A stretch of 6,573 nt of DNA from CBDUUP01 sp965370435 (GCA_965370435.1 CBDUUP010000258.1:1-6573); one strand, 5' to 3'; counted from the first letter of the stretch, positions 1 through 6,160 are shown. The notes: generated from the letters alone by a model not told the origin. A program made the numbers and translations.

Positions 1-681
1 TATTTCTTGAAGTATTTTGAATATATGGAGAAAGTGAAAGAGGTGGGCGGGCTGCACGTGCTGGGGTCTGAGCGGCACGAAGCCCGACGAATCGACAACC
101 AATTGCGCGGTCGAGCGGCCCGGCAGGGCGATCCCGGCTCTTCGCGGTTCTACCTCTCTATGGAAGATGACTTAATGCGGCTCTTCGGGGGGCAGCAGGT
201 GGACAACCTGATGCAGCGCCTGAAGATGGACGACGCCATCCCATTGGAGCATGGTCTGGTGGGGCGGATCATCGAGCAGTCCCAGACCCGGGTGGAGGGG
301 GCCAACTTTGACGCCCGCAAGCACTTGCTGGAATATGACGACGTGCTCAACACCCAGCGCATCAACATCTACCACCAGCGCGATCGCATCTTCGGGAAGG
401 ATGACCTGAGCGAAGACGTGACCGAGATGCTGCAAACCGAGATCAGCCAGCGTGCGCCTTTGTCCCTGGAAGACGAAGAAGGCCCCTGGAAACTGTTGGC
501 CTGGCTGGACCAGATCCAACCGCCCATCCAATTCGAGGGCCAGGCTTACCCCTCCTTCACGCTGCGGCTGCTGATGGACCACATCAACGCGCAAGCCGGG
601 ATGGATGACGCGCAAGCGGTCAAGAAAGCGATCCTGGAGGTCGCCGGGGGGCCATCGAGGCGGAAGAGGAACACTTCCTGA
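1..681 (+). CDS. secA: Protein translocase subunit SecA, middle part (5' truncated by window edge, 3' end frameshifted)
   Basis: This is the motor ATPase that drives unfolded preproteins through SecYEG at the cytoplasmic membrane face. Frame 1 is open from base 1, so the gene enters from the left; the TTG at 7 is not a true start. Visible SecA signatures are GGLHVLGSERHEARRIDNQL and the arginine-finger motif VI LRGRAARQGDPGSSRFYLS (second nucleotide-binding domain, nt about 40-170). These are followed by the conserved EHGLVGRIIEQSQTRVEG and NFDARKHLLEYDDVLNTQR, which lead into the long scaffold helix. Family identity is certain. The frame ends at 679-681 with a tail (GGPSRRKRNTS) unlike SecA. 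SecA-like sequence continues without a gap in frame 3 from 651, so this and the next entry are one gene interrupted at the G6 run at 646-651. Whether the break is real or a sequencing error cannot be told from one sequence. Confidence 0.93.
   Translation, partial: YFLKYFEYMEKVKEVGGLHVLGSERHEARRIDNQLRGRAARQGDPGSSRFYLSMEDDLMRLFGGQQVDNLMQRLKMDDAIPLEHGLVGRIIEQSQTRVEGANFDARKHLLEYDDVLNTQRINIYHQRDRIFGKDDLSEDVTEMLQTEISQRAPLSLEDEEGPWKLLAWLDQIQPPIQFEGQAYPSFTLRLLMDHINAQAGMDDAQAVKKAILEVAGGPSRRKRNTS
646..651 (+). other. G6 homopolymer where the secA frame changes by -1
   Basis: Frame 1 reads GTC GCC GGG GGG CCA and stops at 681. The SecA-like continuation needs GCC at 651-653. One extra G (a run of seven) would give a continuous protein ...ILEVAGGAIEAEEEHF. 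A -1 slip after the second GGG would give the same result. The six G are preceded by C, so the run does not match a full X XXY YYZ slippery heptamer. A lost base or a base-calling error in the homopolymer is therefore more likely than programmed slippage. Confidence 0.85.
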
Positions 682-1922
682 ACAGCATCACCAACCTGTT
701 AGACTTAACCCAGGACCGCCTGAAAAACACCCTGGAAGAGCGGCTGGAATTGCTGGACCTCTTCTTTGAGGGGCTGCAAATGGCCGACGAGACCGACACC
801 CGCAGCCCGCAGGACCTGGTGAACGAACTCTCCGGCTTGCTGCGGGTCAACCTGCGGATGGACAAGAAAACCCAGCTTCTGCTGCGGGAAGATCCCGGAG
901 AATTAGAAGATTCGCTTTATGAGCAGGTGGAAACTATGCTCACCATGCAGGCGACCGTCAGGTTGATCGGCGCGGCGGAACGAACCTTGCAAGAATCGTT
1001 GGCCCTCAAGCCCGACCAACTCCCCAGCGACGATTGGGACGCCATCGAGGACACTTTGGTCTCCGCAATTCAGGGCGTATACGCCAAGCGGCGGGAGCGG
1101 CTGGTAGGTGAGCGGATGGACGGGCAGATCGCCAAAGAAATTGACGCCGCGCTCTCGAAAGTGGAGGGGCAAATCACCGAAGACCACCTGGTCGCCGTCT
1201 TGCAGAACATCCTGCAAGGCTCACGCACGACCTTCGACCGTAAGACTCACCAGCGCATCCAGGTGACCTCCCGGCGGCTGACTTACGTCTATTATGCCGC
1301 CCAGTTCATAGAAGGCCAGCCTTCGGAGGAGGTCGCCGAACGTGCGCTTCTGCATCTGGAGGCGGCCCAAGAATTCCTGCGGCAGACCTGGGGGCAGGTC
1401 GAGTGGCGGCGGCTCTCGGAAGTGAGCCTCAGTTCGCTGGACGAGGAGGTCCGGGCCGGGTTGGAAAGCGCGGTGGGCGAGGCGGCGCTGGACAGCCTGG
1501 GAGAGGGGCGATTGGACGGCTTGCCGCCGGATGAGATGGAAGTCGCCATTGACGAACTGGGACGGCAAACCTTGACCCGGCTCTACCGCCAACTGCTCTT
1601 GAGCGTGATCTCCAACCTGTGGGTGGAATACCTGACCCAGATGGAGGCCTTGCGGGTTTCCATCCGGCTGGAGGCATACGGCCAGCGAGACCCGTTGGTG
1701 CAGTACAAGAGCAAGGCTTATGAAATGTTCCAGACCCTGCTCAGCGACATGCGCATGGGCGTCATCACCCGGATGTTCATCTTCCGGCCGCGGGATCCGA
1801 AGAGCGTGCAAGCGTCGGTCAACCGGGAGGCGATCCCGGCGCGGTCTGGGGATGGAGCCGGCGGGAAGGACGGCGGCCAGCCGAAGAAAAAACGGAAGCG
1901 GCGGCGGAAGAGGAAGAGGTGA
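651..1922 (+). CDS. secA: Protein translocase subunit SecA, C-terminal part (in frame 3 after the frame change)
   Basis: This continues the SecA reading frame: GCC at 651 gives AIEAEEEHFLNSITNLLDL, directly following ILEVAGG of the first part. The first possible start in this frame by itself is TTG at 750, but no convincing ribosome binding site precedes it, so independent translation is unlikely. Most of it (nt 690-1560) is charged, helix-rich sequence corresponding to an enlarged helical wing/scaffold region. The end is typical SecA: SVISNLWVEYLTQMEALRVS and RLEAYGQRDPLVQYKSKAYE at nt about 1600-1725, the last scaffold helices. The C-terminus lacks the cysteine-rich zinc-binding SEC-C motif found in many SecA proteins and instead ends in twelve consecutive Lys/Arg residues (1884-1919) before TGA at 1920-1922. 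The spacing from motif VI (nt 106) to YGQRDP (nt 1677) is about 520 residues, against roughly 220 in E. coli SecA by my recollection. Confidence 0.88.
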   Translation, partial: AIEAEEEHFLNSITNLLDLTQDRLKNTLEERLELLDLFFEGLQMADETDTRSPQDLVNELSGLLRVNLRMDKKTQLLLREDPGELEDSLYEQVETMLTMQATVRLIGAAERTLQESLALKPDQLPSDDWDAIEDTLVSAIQGVYAKRRERLVGERMDGQIAKEIDAALSKVEGQITEDHLVAVLQNILQGSRTTFDRKTHQRIQVTSRRLTYVYYAAQFIEGQPSEEVAERALLHLEAAQEFLRQTWGQVEWRRLSEVSLSSLDEEVRAGLESAVGEAALDSLGEGRLDGLPPDEMEVAIDELGRQTLTRLYRQLLLSVISNLWVEYLTQMEALRVSIRLEAYGQRDPLVQYKSKAYEMFQTLLSDMRMGVITRMFIFRPRDPKSVQASVNREAIPARSGDGAGGKDGGQPKKKRKRRRKRKR

Positions 1923-1933
1923 TTTCAAACATT

Positions 1934-1950
1934 TCACCACAGAGACACTG
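1934..1950 (+). repeat. Dispersed repeat fragment (CACCACAGAGACACTGAG-type)
   Basis: The sequence TCACCACAGAGACACTG begins 12 bases after the secA stop. It resembles TTCACCACGAAGACACCTAG at 6091-6110 and the left arm CCACTAAGACACGAAGGCAC of the hairpin at 3301-3320. All share the pattern CCAC-N-(A)AGACAC and lie just after a gene or gene-like end. From memory, repeats of this appearance are scattered between genes in many environmental bacterial genomes. Only one arm is present here, so it is probably a decayed copy. Confidence 0.5.
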
Positions 1951-2165
1951 AGTACGCCGCTTCGCTTAGAGAGAAAAACGATATAATTCTAAAAAACTCT
2001 GCGAATTCAGCTAGTAGATTGTAGCGACTCTGGGATTAGAAATTGTGAGACTATAATTACAGAATGGTAATGGAAAGTGGTCGGCAGTTAGGGTAAAATA
2101 TGTGAGGATGTACTGTTTCCTAAATCTGGATTTTATGGTACGCTTATCCTGTTAGGAACGGCAAA

Positions 2166-2185
2166 TCCTTGACGTTGGTCAAGGA
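2166..2185. promoter_or_regulatory. Perfect 8-bp inverted repeat overlapping a -35 element (possible operator)
   Basis: TCCTTGAC (2166-2173) and GTCAAGGA (2178-2185) are exact reverse complements separated by GTTG. The left arm contains the first five bases of the candidate -35 hexamer TTGACG (2169-2174). A repressor bound here would block that promoter. Alternatively it could form a short hairpin in a transcript coming from upstream, but it is not followed by a clear U-run. No regulator is encoded nearby. The function is inference. Confidence 0.4.
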
Positions 2186-2196
2186 CGGCCTATTAA
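2169..2196 (+). promoter_or_regulatory. Candidate sigma-70-type promoter for the deaminase gene
   Basis: TTGACG (2169-2174, five of six matches to the -35 consensus) and TATTAA (2191-2196, four of six to the -10 consensus) are separated by 16 bp. Transcription would start near 2203 and leave a short leader of about 20 nt before the GTG start. This is the best promoter-like pair in the spacer. It is called from base pattern only. Confidence 0.4.
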
Positions 2197-2223
2197 AAAG
2201 GAACTAAAACAGAGAACCCAACC

Positions 2224-3288
2224 GTGAGCCAAACGAGACCGCGACCCCGTCACGTTATCTTCTATAAATCGCTCCCCAAGGTGGAGCTGCACCGCCACCT
2301 GGAGGGATCGCTGGACTTTGGCACTATGCTGGAGGTGGCCCGATCCAACAAGCTGGACGTGCCGCTTTCAGCCGCCGAGCTGCACCCGCTGGTGCAGGTC
2401 ACCGACGGGGAACCTTTCACCCATACCAATTTCCTCTCTAAATTCAGCACTCTGCGGAAGTTCTACTGCTCGGAGGAGGTCATCAAGAAGTTCAGCCGCC
2501 AGTCCATTGCTGCCGCGGCGGCGGACAATATCCGCTACATGGAACTGCGCTTCACCCCGGTGGCCTTGAGTCGAGTGCATGGCTTCGAATTGCCCGATGT
2601 GATGGACTGGGTGATCGAGAGCGTGACCGAGGCGGCGGACGCTTATGGGGTCAAGACCCGGTTGATCGCCAGCATGAACCGCCACGAGAGCGTGGAGTTG
2701 GCCGAGGCGGTGACCCGGCTGGCTATCGAACGAAAAGATAACTGCATCGTGGGGATAGACCTGGCAGGCAACGAGGTGGACTTCCCCTCGGAACCATTCG
2801 CCCCTCTCTTCAAGGAAGCTAAAGAAGCGGGTATGCGCATCACCGTCCACGCCGGGGAGTGGAGCGGGCCGCAGAACGTAGTCGAGGCCATCGAACTATT
2901 GGGGGCCGAGCGCATCGGACACGGAGTGCGGGTGCTTGAGGACCCTGAGGCGGTCAAACTGGCCCTGGAACGCAAGGTCACTTTCGAAGTCTGCGTGACC
3001 AGCAACTACCAGACGGGCGTCTTCCCTTCGCTGAAGGCCCATCCCCTGCTCCAGATGATCGAGGCGGGGTTGGACGTCACCATCAATACCGACGACCCCA
3101 GCGTCTCCCAGATCGAGTTGACTGACGAATATCAACTGGCGGTGGAGAGCTTGAAGCTCACTCTGGATCAACTGCGGGAGGCCATGCTGGACGCGGCGCG
3201 GGCGGCTTTCTTGCCGGAGGAAGAGCGGGATGAATTGGTGGCCGCGCTGGAGAAGGAGTTCCGCGAGAAGAATGACGCGGGAGCTTAA
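2224..3288 (+). CDS. add: Adenosine deaminase-family metal-dependent hydrolase
   Basis: The enzyme hydrolytically deaminates adenosine (and deoxyadenosine) to inosine in cytoplasmic purine salvage. At 354 residues its length is normal for the family. The catalytic set of the amidohydrolase TIM barrel is complete: LPKVELHRHLEGSL gives zinc ligands His23 and His25. GIDLAGNE (177-184) is the substrate loop. TVHAGE gives ligand His209 and catalytic Glu212, RIGHGVR gives His233, and INTDDPS gives ligand Asp290 and Asp291. TSNYQTG (259-265) matches the bacterial TSNxQT motif. The start is GTG at 2224; the frame has a stop at 2194-2196 and no other start between. The ribosome binding site is weak (AGAGA at 2211-2215), and the stronger AAAGGA at 2197-2202 is too far away. 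Related deaminases (adenine, aminodeoxyfutalosine) share this fold. NTDDP favours adenosine deaminase, but substrate is not proven. Next gene follows by 87 nt, same strand. Confidence 0.9.
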   Translation: MSQTRPRPRHVIFYKSLPKVELHRHLEGSLDFGTMLEVARSNKLDVPLSAAELHPLVQVTDGEPFTHTNFLSKFSTLRKFYCSEEVIKKFSRQSIAAAAADNIRYMELRFTPVALSRVHGFELPDVMDWVIESVTEAADAYGVKTRLIASMNRHESVELAEAVTRLAIERKDNCIVGIDLAGNEVDFPSEPFAPLFKEAKEAGMRITVHAGEWSGPQNVVEAIELLGAERIGHGVRVLEDPEAVKLALERKVTFEVCVTSNYQTGVFPSLKAHPLLQMIEAGLDVTINTDDPSVSQIELTDEYQLAVESLKLTLDQLREAMLDAARAAFLPEEERDELVAALEKEFREKNDAGA

Positions 3289-3297
3289 AAGAATTAT

Positions 3298-3363
3298 TTA
3301 CCACTAAGACACGAAGGCACAAAGAGAAACTTAAAGCTTTGTGATTTTGTGTCTTAGTGGTTA
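3298..3363. repeat. Long imperfect palindrome (dispersed hairpin repeat) between the deaminase and metallo-hydrolase genes
   Basis: CCACTAAGACAC (3301-3312) pairs perfectly with GTGTCTTAGTGG (3349-3360). Inside, the stem continues through 3313-3324 with 3337-3348, with one mismatch and two G-T pairs, including GCACAAAG-like against CTTTGTGA-like sequence. The stem is about 24 bp with a loop of about 12 nt, centred near 3330. It starts 10 bases after the deaminase stop and ends against the ribosome binding site of the next gene. It could limit read-through or affect translation of the downstream gene, but there is no U-run typical of a terminator. It is the most complete of three related copies in this window and resembles a small non-autonomous mobile repeat; no transposase is present. 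Confidence 0.75.
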
Positions 3364-3369
3364 AAAGGA
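3363..3369 (+). promoter_or_regulatory. Ribosome binding site of the metallo-hydrolase gene, abutting the hairpin
   Basis: AAAAGGA lies six bases before ATG 3376 and supports that start. It begins where the palindrome's right arm ends (3361-3363), so folding of the repeat in mRNA would place a stable stem immediately upstream of the ribosome landing site. Confidence 0.6.
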
Positions 3370-3375
3370 TTTTTC

Positions 3376-4203
3376 ATGGAATGGCACATTGTGACGGCTG
3401 GGCGAGTGTGGGTTGCGCCGGGGGGGGCTTTTGGGTTGGTGCCGCAGGCGTTGTGGGAAGAGCGCCACCCAACCAACGAGGAAGGCAACGTTCCCATGGA
3501 TCTGAACTGCCTGCTGGTGCGCTCGCAGGGGAAGACCATCCTGGTGGATACGGGGCTGGGGGATAAGCTCACCGCCAAGGCGCAGCGGAATTGGGGGCTG
3601 GAGTATCCGCAAGGCGGGCTGGTGGAGAACCTGGCGAAATTGGGGGTGGCTCCAGAGGAGGTGGACATTGTCATCAACACCCATCTGCATTCGGACCACT
3701 GCGGAGGGAATACCGTGCGGGTTGGGGAAAAAGTTGTGCCCGCGTTCCCGAACGCGGAGTATTGGGTGCAGCGGATGGAGTGGGCCGACGCCATGCACCC
3801 CAACCCCCGCACCCGGGCCACTTACCTGGCGGAGAATTTCGAGCCGGTGTGGACGGCGGGGCAGTATCGTTTCTTGAACGGGGACCAGGCGGTGACGGAG
3901 GAGGCGCGCTGTGTGCTGACCCGGGGGCATACCCGCGGCCACCAGTCGGTGATCCTGGAGGGCGGGGGGAATTCGGTGTTATTTCTGGGAGACCTAGCTT
4001 CTTTCGCCATTTTAATGGAGCGCACTTCCTGGGTGACGGCTTACGACGTGGAGCCGTTGGAGACTATCGCCACCAAGCAGCGCTGGCAAGCCTGGGCGCT
4101 GGAGCAGGAGGCGGAGTTGATCTTCGAGCATGATACGGCGCGGGCGGTGGGGAGGTTAGTTAGAAACGAGGAGGGGCGGTTGGGGGTGGAGGGGATGGGG
4201 TAG
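3376..4203 (+). CDS. Metallo-beta-lactamase-fold metallo-hydrolase (lactonase/YtnP-like type)
   Basis: This is a probable cytoplasmic dinuclear-metal hydrolase of 275 residues, with no signal peptide visible. The full ligand set is present: NTHLHSDHCGG gives His103, His105, Asp107 and His108. TRGHTRGHQSV gives His185, FLGDL gives Asp206, and IFEHDT gives His252. The ILVDTGLGDKL segment (55-65) is the usual strand before the first metal site. The arrangement resembles the AiiA/YtnP-type lactonases and relatives, but the family is broad and the substrate cannot be read from sequence. ATG 3376 has a good ribosome binding site. The reading frame passes intact through a run of eight G (3420-3427). 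The gene lies 87 nt after the deaminase, with the hairpin repeat between, so co-transcription is possible but uncertain. Its last ~150 bp are duplicated in degenerate form at 5927-6076. Confidence 0.88.
   Translation: MEWHIVTAGRVWVAPGGAFGLVPQALWEERHPTNEEGNVPMDLNCLLVRSQGKTILVDTGLGDKLTAKAQRNWGLEYPQGGLVENLAKLGVAPEEVDIVINTHLHSDHCGGNTVRVGEKVVPAFPNAEYWVQRMEWADAMHPNPRTRATYLAENFEPVWTAGQYRFLNGDQAVTEEARCVLTRGHTRGHQSVILEGGGNSVLFLGDLASFAILMERTSWVTAYDVEPLETIATKQRWQAWALEQEAELIFEHDTARAVGRLVRNEEGRLGVEGMG
4051..4203 (+). repeat. Direct repeat, copy A (3' end of the metallo-hydrolase gene)
   Basis: Bases 4051-4200 align without gaps to 5927-6076 with about 11 differences in 150 (about 93% identity by hand count). 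The similarity drops abruptly upstream (12 of 19 bases match over 4032-4050) and fades just past the stop codon. The two copies bracket the AT-rich propeller gene at 4320-5810. Confidence 0.85.
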
Positions 4204-4250
4204 GGGGGTATGTTATCAGGGATGGATTTGTGAGATTTCATAATATAAAT

Positions 4251-4277
4251 CTGACTGGCATTAAGGTATGTTATAGT
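4251..4277 (+). promoter_or_regulatory. Candidate extended -10 promoter for the propeller gene
   Basis: TGT followed by TATAGT (4269-4277) fits an extended -10 element (five of six matches). The best -35 is CTGACT (4251-4256, four of six) at a short 15-bp spacing. The leader would be about 36 nt long and includes AAAAGGG (4306-4312), a good ribosome binding site seven bases before ATG 4320. The call rests on base pattern only. Confidence 0.35.
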
Positions 4278-4319
4278 GAGGGTGAGACTTATCAACCAGC
4301 ATAGCAAAAGGGAAACTCA

Positions 4320-5810
4320 ATGGAGATCACACAAGTTAACCTAGAGAATAACGCCCGCATGCTTGCGCGTAGACTGTCGCTGTACTGGGCGTGCGTTGTG
4401 GTATTCTATTTTCTGTACCTTTATGTAAGCGATATGGTGTCCCCGTATTATCAATTCAATTTTTTCGCAGATACATATGGATTCGCGGTCAGATTATTAT
4501 TTGTGGCTGCTATCACCTGGCTTCCCCGGAAATTCGAGCTGGTTGGAGGGATTTTAAACCTGCTCTTTGGATTATATTGGGGATGGTTTACATACGGTTT
4601 TATGATGTTTGGATTGCCCCTTGGCGAATCAATAATGTTTCTGCTTGTAGGGTCTATCCCTACGCTGGTTATCGGGGTTCTGTTTATGGTTAGTTGGATC
4701 AAAACACGTAAAACGAAACCGCTGGCTGAGAGTAATGACAAGGTTGGAAACGAAGTCAAGCCAGAGAATCATGCCATGGCAAGAATGAATAAGCTCGTGG
4801 CCTTATATGGGCTTATTCTGATCGTGGTGTTGGTATTGACATCCCCTTCAGTGCATAAATTATTTCTAGAATTGGATCTGGTGGGCGCATATAGACGAGG
4901 TGAGGATGTAGATAATTTTCAATGGCTGGAAGTCGTGACCGTACAAGGAGATTATGCCTACGCGAGCGCTTTCTATCCTAAAGCGAATGATTGGAAAAGT
5001 GCGATCCACATTTTCGACATTTCCGAACCTGCCGATCCGGTGAAGGTTGGTTCATACATTTCGGAAGGCCATATTGTTGATTTTGAAATAAGTGGGGAAT
5101 ATGCCTACCTATCCAGCCGCGATATCGGCCTGGAAATCCTGGACATCTCGGATCCAACTCACCCCACCCAGATCAACGAGTTTTTCGCCGGTTACACTGA
5201 GAGCCTTGTGGTACAAGATAACTTGGTATTTCTTTACGAATACAAAGGCATGGAGGAACAAGGATACGAAAAAGGCAGGTTGTACGTATTAGACGTGTCT
5301 GACCCAACAAACATCAAACAAGTGGGGGTTATGGCTGACATCGGTTCGCCTATGGCGATCTACGATCACTTTCTCTATACTGTCCGAAGTTCGGACTCTT
5401 TCAATGATGCGGATGAATTGTTTTTAGTTGACGTGGCAAACCTCCAAAACCCGGTTCCCATTCTTCAAGACCTATCAATTCGATATATTAGGGATATGGA
5501 AATTAGCGAGGGGATACTCTATATATCAGCCAACGATGCCCATATCGTACTTTTTGATATTTCCGACCCAACCGTGCCGGTCGAATTGGGTTCGTATAAT
5601 GTCGTAATCCCCAGATCTTTAGCCGTTGCTGGCAGCTATCTCTACATTGCAAACTTAGATGGGATTACGGTTTTGAATGTTTCTGATCCGGGAAAACCCA
5701 GGTTGGCTGCACGGAACGTACTAGACGTTCCAAGTTCCGTCTTTGTATACAATGGTTACGTATTCTTAGCAGACATAACCGGTTTGTTCATATTCGAAAC
5801 AAAAAAATAA
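4320..5810 (+). CDS. Membrane-anchored LVIVD-repeat beta-propeller protein
   Basis: This 496-residue protein has two parts. Residues 1-175 hold five likely membrane helices (about 21-37, 54-68, 74-97, 104-126, 158-174). Basic residues at the N-terminus, after helix 2 (PRK) and after helix 4 (KTRKTK) predict N-in and place the rest outside the membrane. Residues 185-496 are LVIVD-type repeats (gdYAYv...gL.i.DISDP..P..vgsy), with repeat cores ending near 245, 289, 338, 385, 426 and 466. The chain ends after an incomplete seventh (GYVFLADITGLFIFETKK). The segment LDLVGAYRRGED (186-196) looks like the missing outer strand, so a seven-bladed propeller closed by its N-terminus is likely. No catalytic motif is visible; a role in surface binding or sensing is only a guess. 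ATG 4320 has a good ribosome binding site. The gene is clearly AT-richer than its left neighbours, lies between two copies of a hydrolase gene end, and may have been acquired. Confidence 0.82.
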   Translation: MEITQVNLENNARMLARRLSLYWACVVVFYFLYLYVSDMVSPYYQFNFFADTYGFAVRLLFVAAITWLPRKFELVGGILNLLFGLYWGWFTYGFMMFGLPLGESIMFLLVGSIPTLVIGVLFMVSWIKTRKTKPLAESNDKVGNEVKPENHAMARMNKLVALYGLILIVVLVLTSPSVHKLFLELDLVGAYRRGEDVDNFQWLEVVTVQGDYAYASAFYPKANDWKSAIHIFDISEPADPVKVGSYISEGHIVDFEISGEYAYLSSRDIGLEILDISDPTHPTQINEFFAGYTESLVVQDNLVFLYEYKGMEEQGYEKGRLYVLDVSDPTNIKQVGVMADIGSPMAIYDHFLYTVRSSDSFNDADELFLVDVANLQNPVPILQDLSIRYIRDMEISEGILYISANDAHIVLFDISDPTVPVELGSYNVVIPRSLAVAGSYLYIANLDGITVLNVSDPGKPRLAARNVLDVPSSVFVYNGYVFLADITGLFIFETKK

Positions 5811-5907
5811 AATGTTTGTTATTTTGTTTGACTATCCCTCCCAAGAGAGAAAGTTAGTTACGAAAACCTTCATTTCGGGTGTGTCAAACATATTACCATA
5901 GCGCGTC

Positions 5908-6079
5908 GGTGACACTTTGGGACATTGAGCCGCTGGAGACTATCGCCACCAAGCAGCGCTGGCAAGCCTGGGCGCTGGAGCAGGAGGCTGCGTTGATCTT
6001 CGAGCACGATACGGCGATGCCGGTGGGGAGGTTAGTTAGAAACGAAGAGGGGCGGTTGGGGGTGGAATGAATGGGGTAA
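5908..6079 (+). pseudogene. Relic of a metallo-hydrolase gene 3' end (direct repeat, copy B)
   Basis: In frame 2 this reads VTLWDIEPLETIATKQ... and continues to RLGVE with TGA at 6068-6070. It matches residues 220-272 of the intact hydrolase (VTAYDVEPLETIATKQ...). All catalytic sites except the final FEHDT histidine are missing, and no start or ribosome binding site precedes it, so it is not a functional gene. Among seven changed codons in 4051-4190, four are synonymous (for example TTG/CTG, CAT/CAC, GAG/GAA). That pattern suggests the copy diverged while it still encoded protein, as a paralogue, before most of it was lost. The nucleotide match continues a few bases past its TGA to the position of the intact gene's stop (TAA 6077-6079). 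Confidence 0.8.
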
Positions 6080-6090
6080 GGGATGATTTA

Positions 6091-6120
6091 TTCACCACGA
6101 AGACACCTAGGCACAACGAA
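6091..6120 (+). repeat. Dispersed repeat fragment (TTCACCACGAAGACACCTAG type)
   Basis: The sequence is a single arm of the same repeat pattern as 1934-1950 and the left arm of the palindrome at 3298-3363. It starts 20 bases after the relic's stop codon. No matching right arm is seen in the next 60 bases, so it is a partial copy. Confidence 0.55.
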
Positions 6121-6160
6121 ATAAATTTGTATTCATTGGATCATATTTGAAATTATTATT

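Larger units (their letters stand above)
1923..2223. other. Spacer between secA and the deaminase gene
   Basis: This 301-bp stretch is AT-richer than the flanking genes and contains no plausible gene on either strand. It starts with a fragment of the dispersed repeat (1934-1950). TATAAT-like hexamers occur at 1982-1987 and 2052-2057, but neither has a good -35 partner at proper distance. A better promoter candidate with an overlapping inverted repeat lies at 2166-2196. No strong rho-independent terminator follows secA; the only stem is a 5-bp GGTGA/TCACC pair (1918-1922 with 1934-1938), which is too weak to call. Confidence 0.6.
5811..6160. other. Non-coding stretch between the two propeller genes
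   Basis: This region holds a hydrolase-gene relic (5908-6079) and a dispersed repeat fragment (6091-6120). Bases 5811-5907 are AT-rich with no gene. A T-rich tract follows the propeller gene stop, but no GC-rich stem precedes it, so no terminator is called. An 8-bp inverted pair, TGTTTGAC (5825-5832) and GTCAAACA (5883-5890), flanks about 50 bases; its meaning is unclear. Bases 6121-6160 are AT-rich and lie downstream of the minus-strand gene. Confidence 0.6.

Noticed and set aside
645..651. Programmed -1 frameshift signal in secA
   Set aside because: C GGG GGG is not a full X XXY YYZ heptamer, and no clear downstream pseudoknot was found by eye. A homopolymer indel is simpler.
1221..1940. 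Long minus-strand open frame (239 codons) opposite secA
   Set aside because: It is a shadow of the GC-rich secA codons: rich in Pro, Arg, Leu and Gln, without motifs, and fully covered by recognised SecA sequence.
1982..2057. TATAAT hexamers at 1982 and 2052 as promoters
   Set aside because: Neither has a reasonable -35 hexamer at 15-19 bp upstream.
3361..3942. Minus-strand and frame-shifted open frames over the metallo-hydrolase gene
   Set aside because: They overlap a gene with a complete set of metal ligands and show only composition-driven residues.
5825..5890. 8-bp inverted repeat TGTTTGAC/GTCAAACA as element ends
   Set aside because: The arms are short and 50 bases apart in AT-rich DNA. 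They do not extend, and no target duplication or mobility gene accompanies them.
5879..6070. 63-codon open frame as a small independent gene
   Set aside because: It has no ribosome binding site, and nearly all of it matches the C-terminal end of the hydrolase. It is better called a relic.
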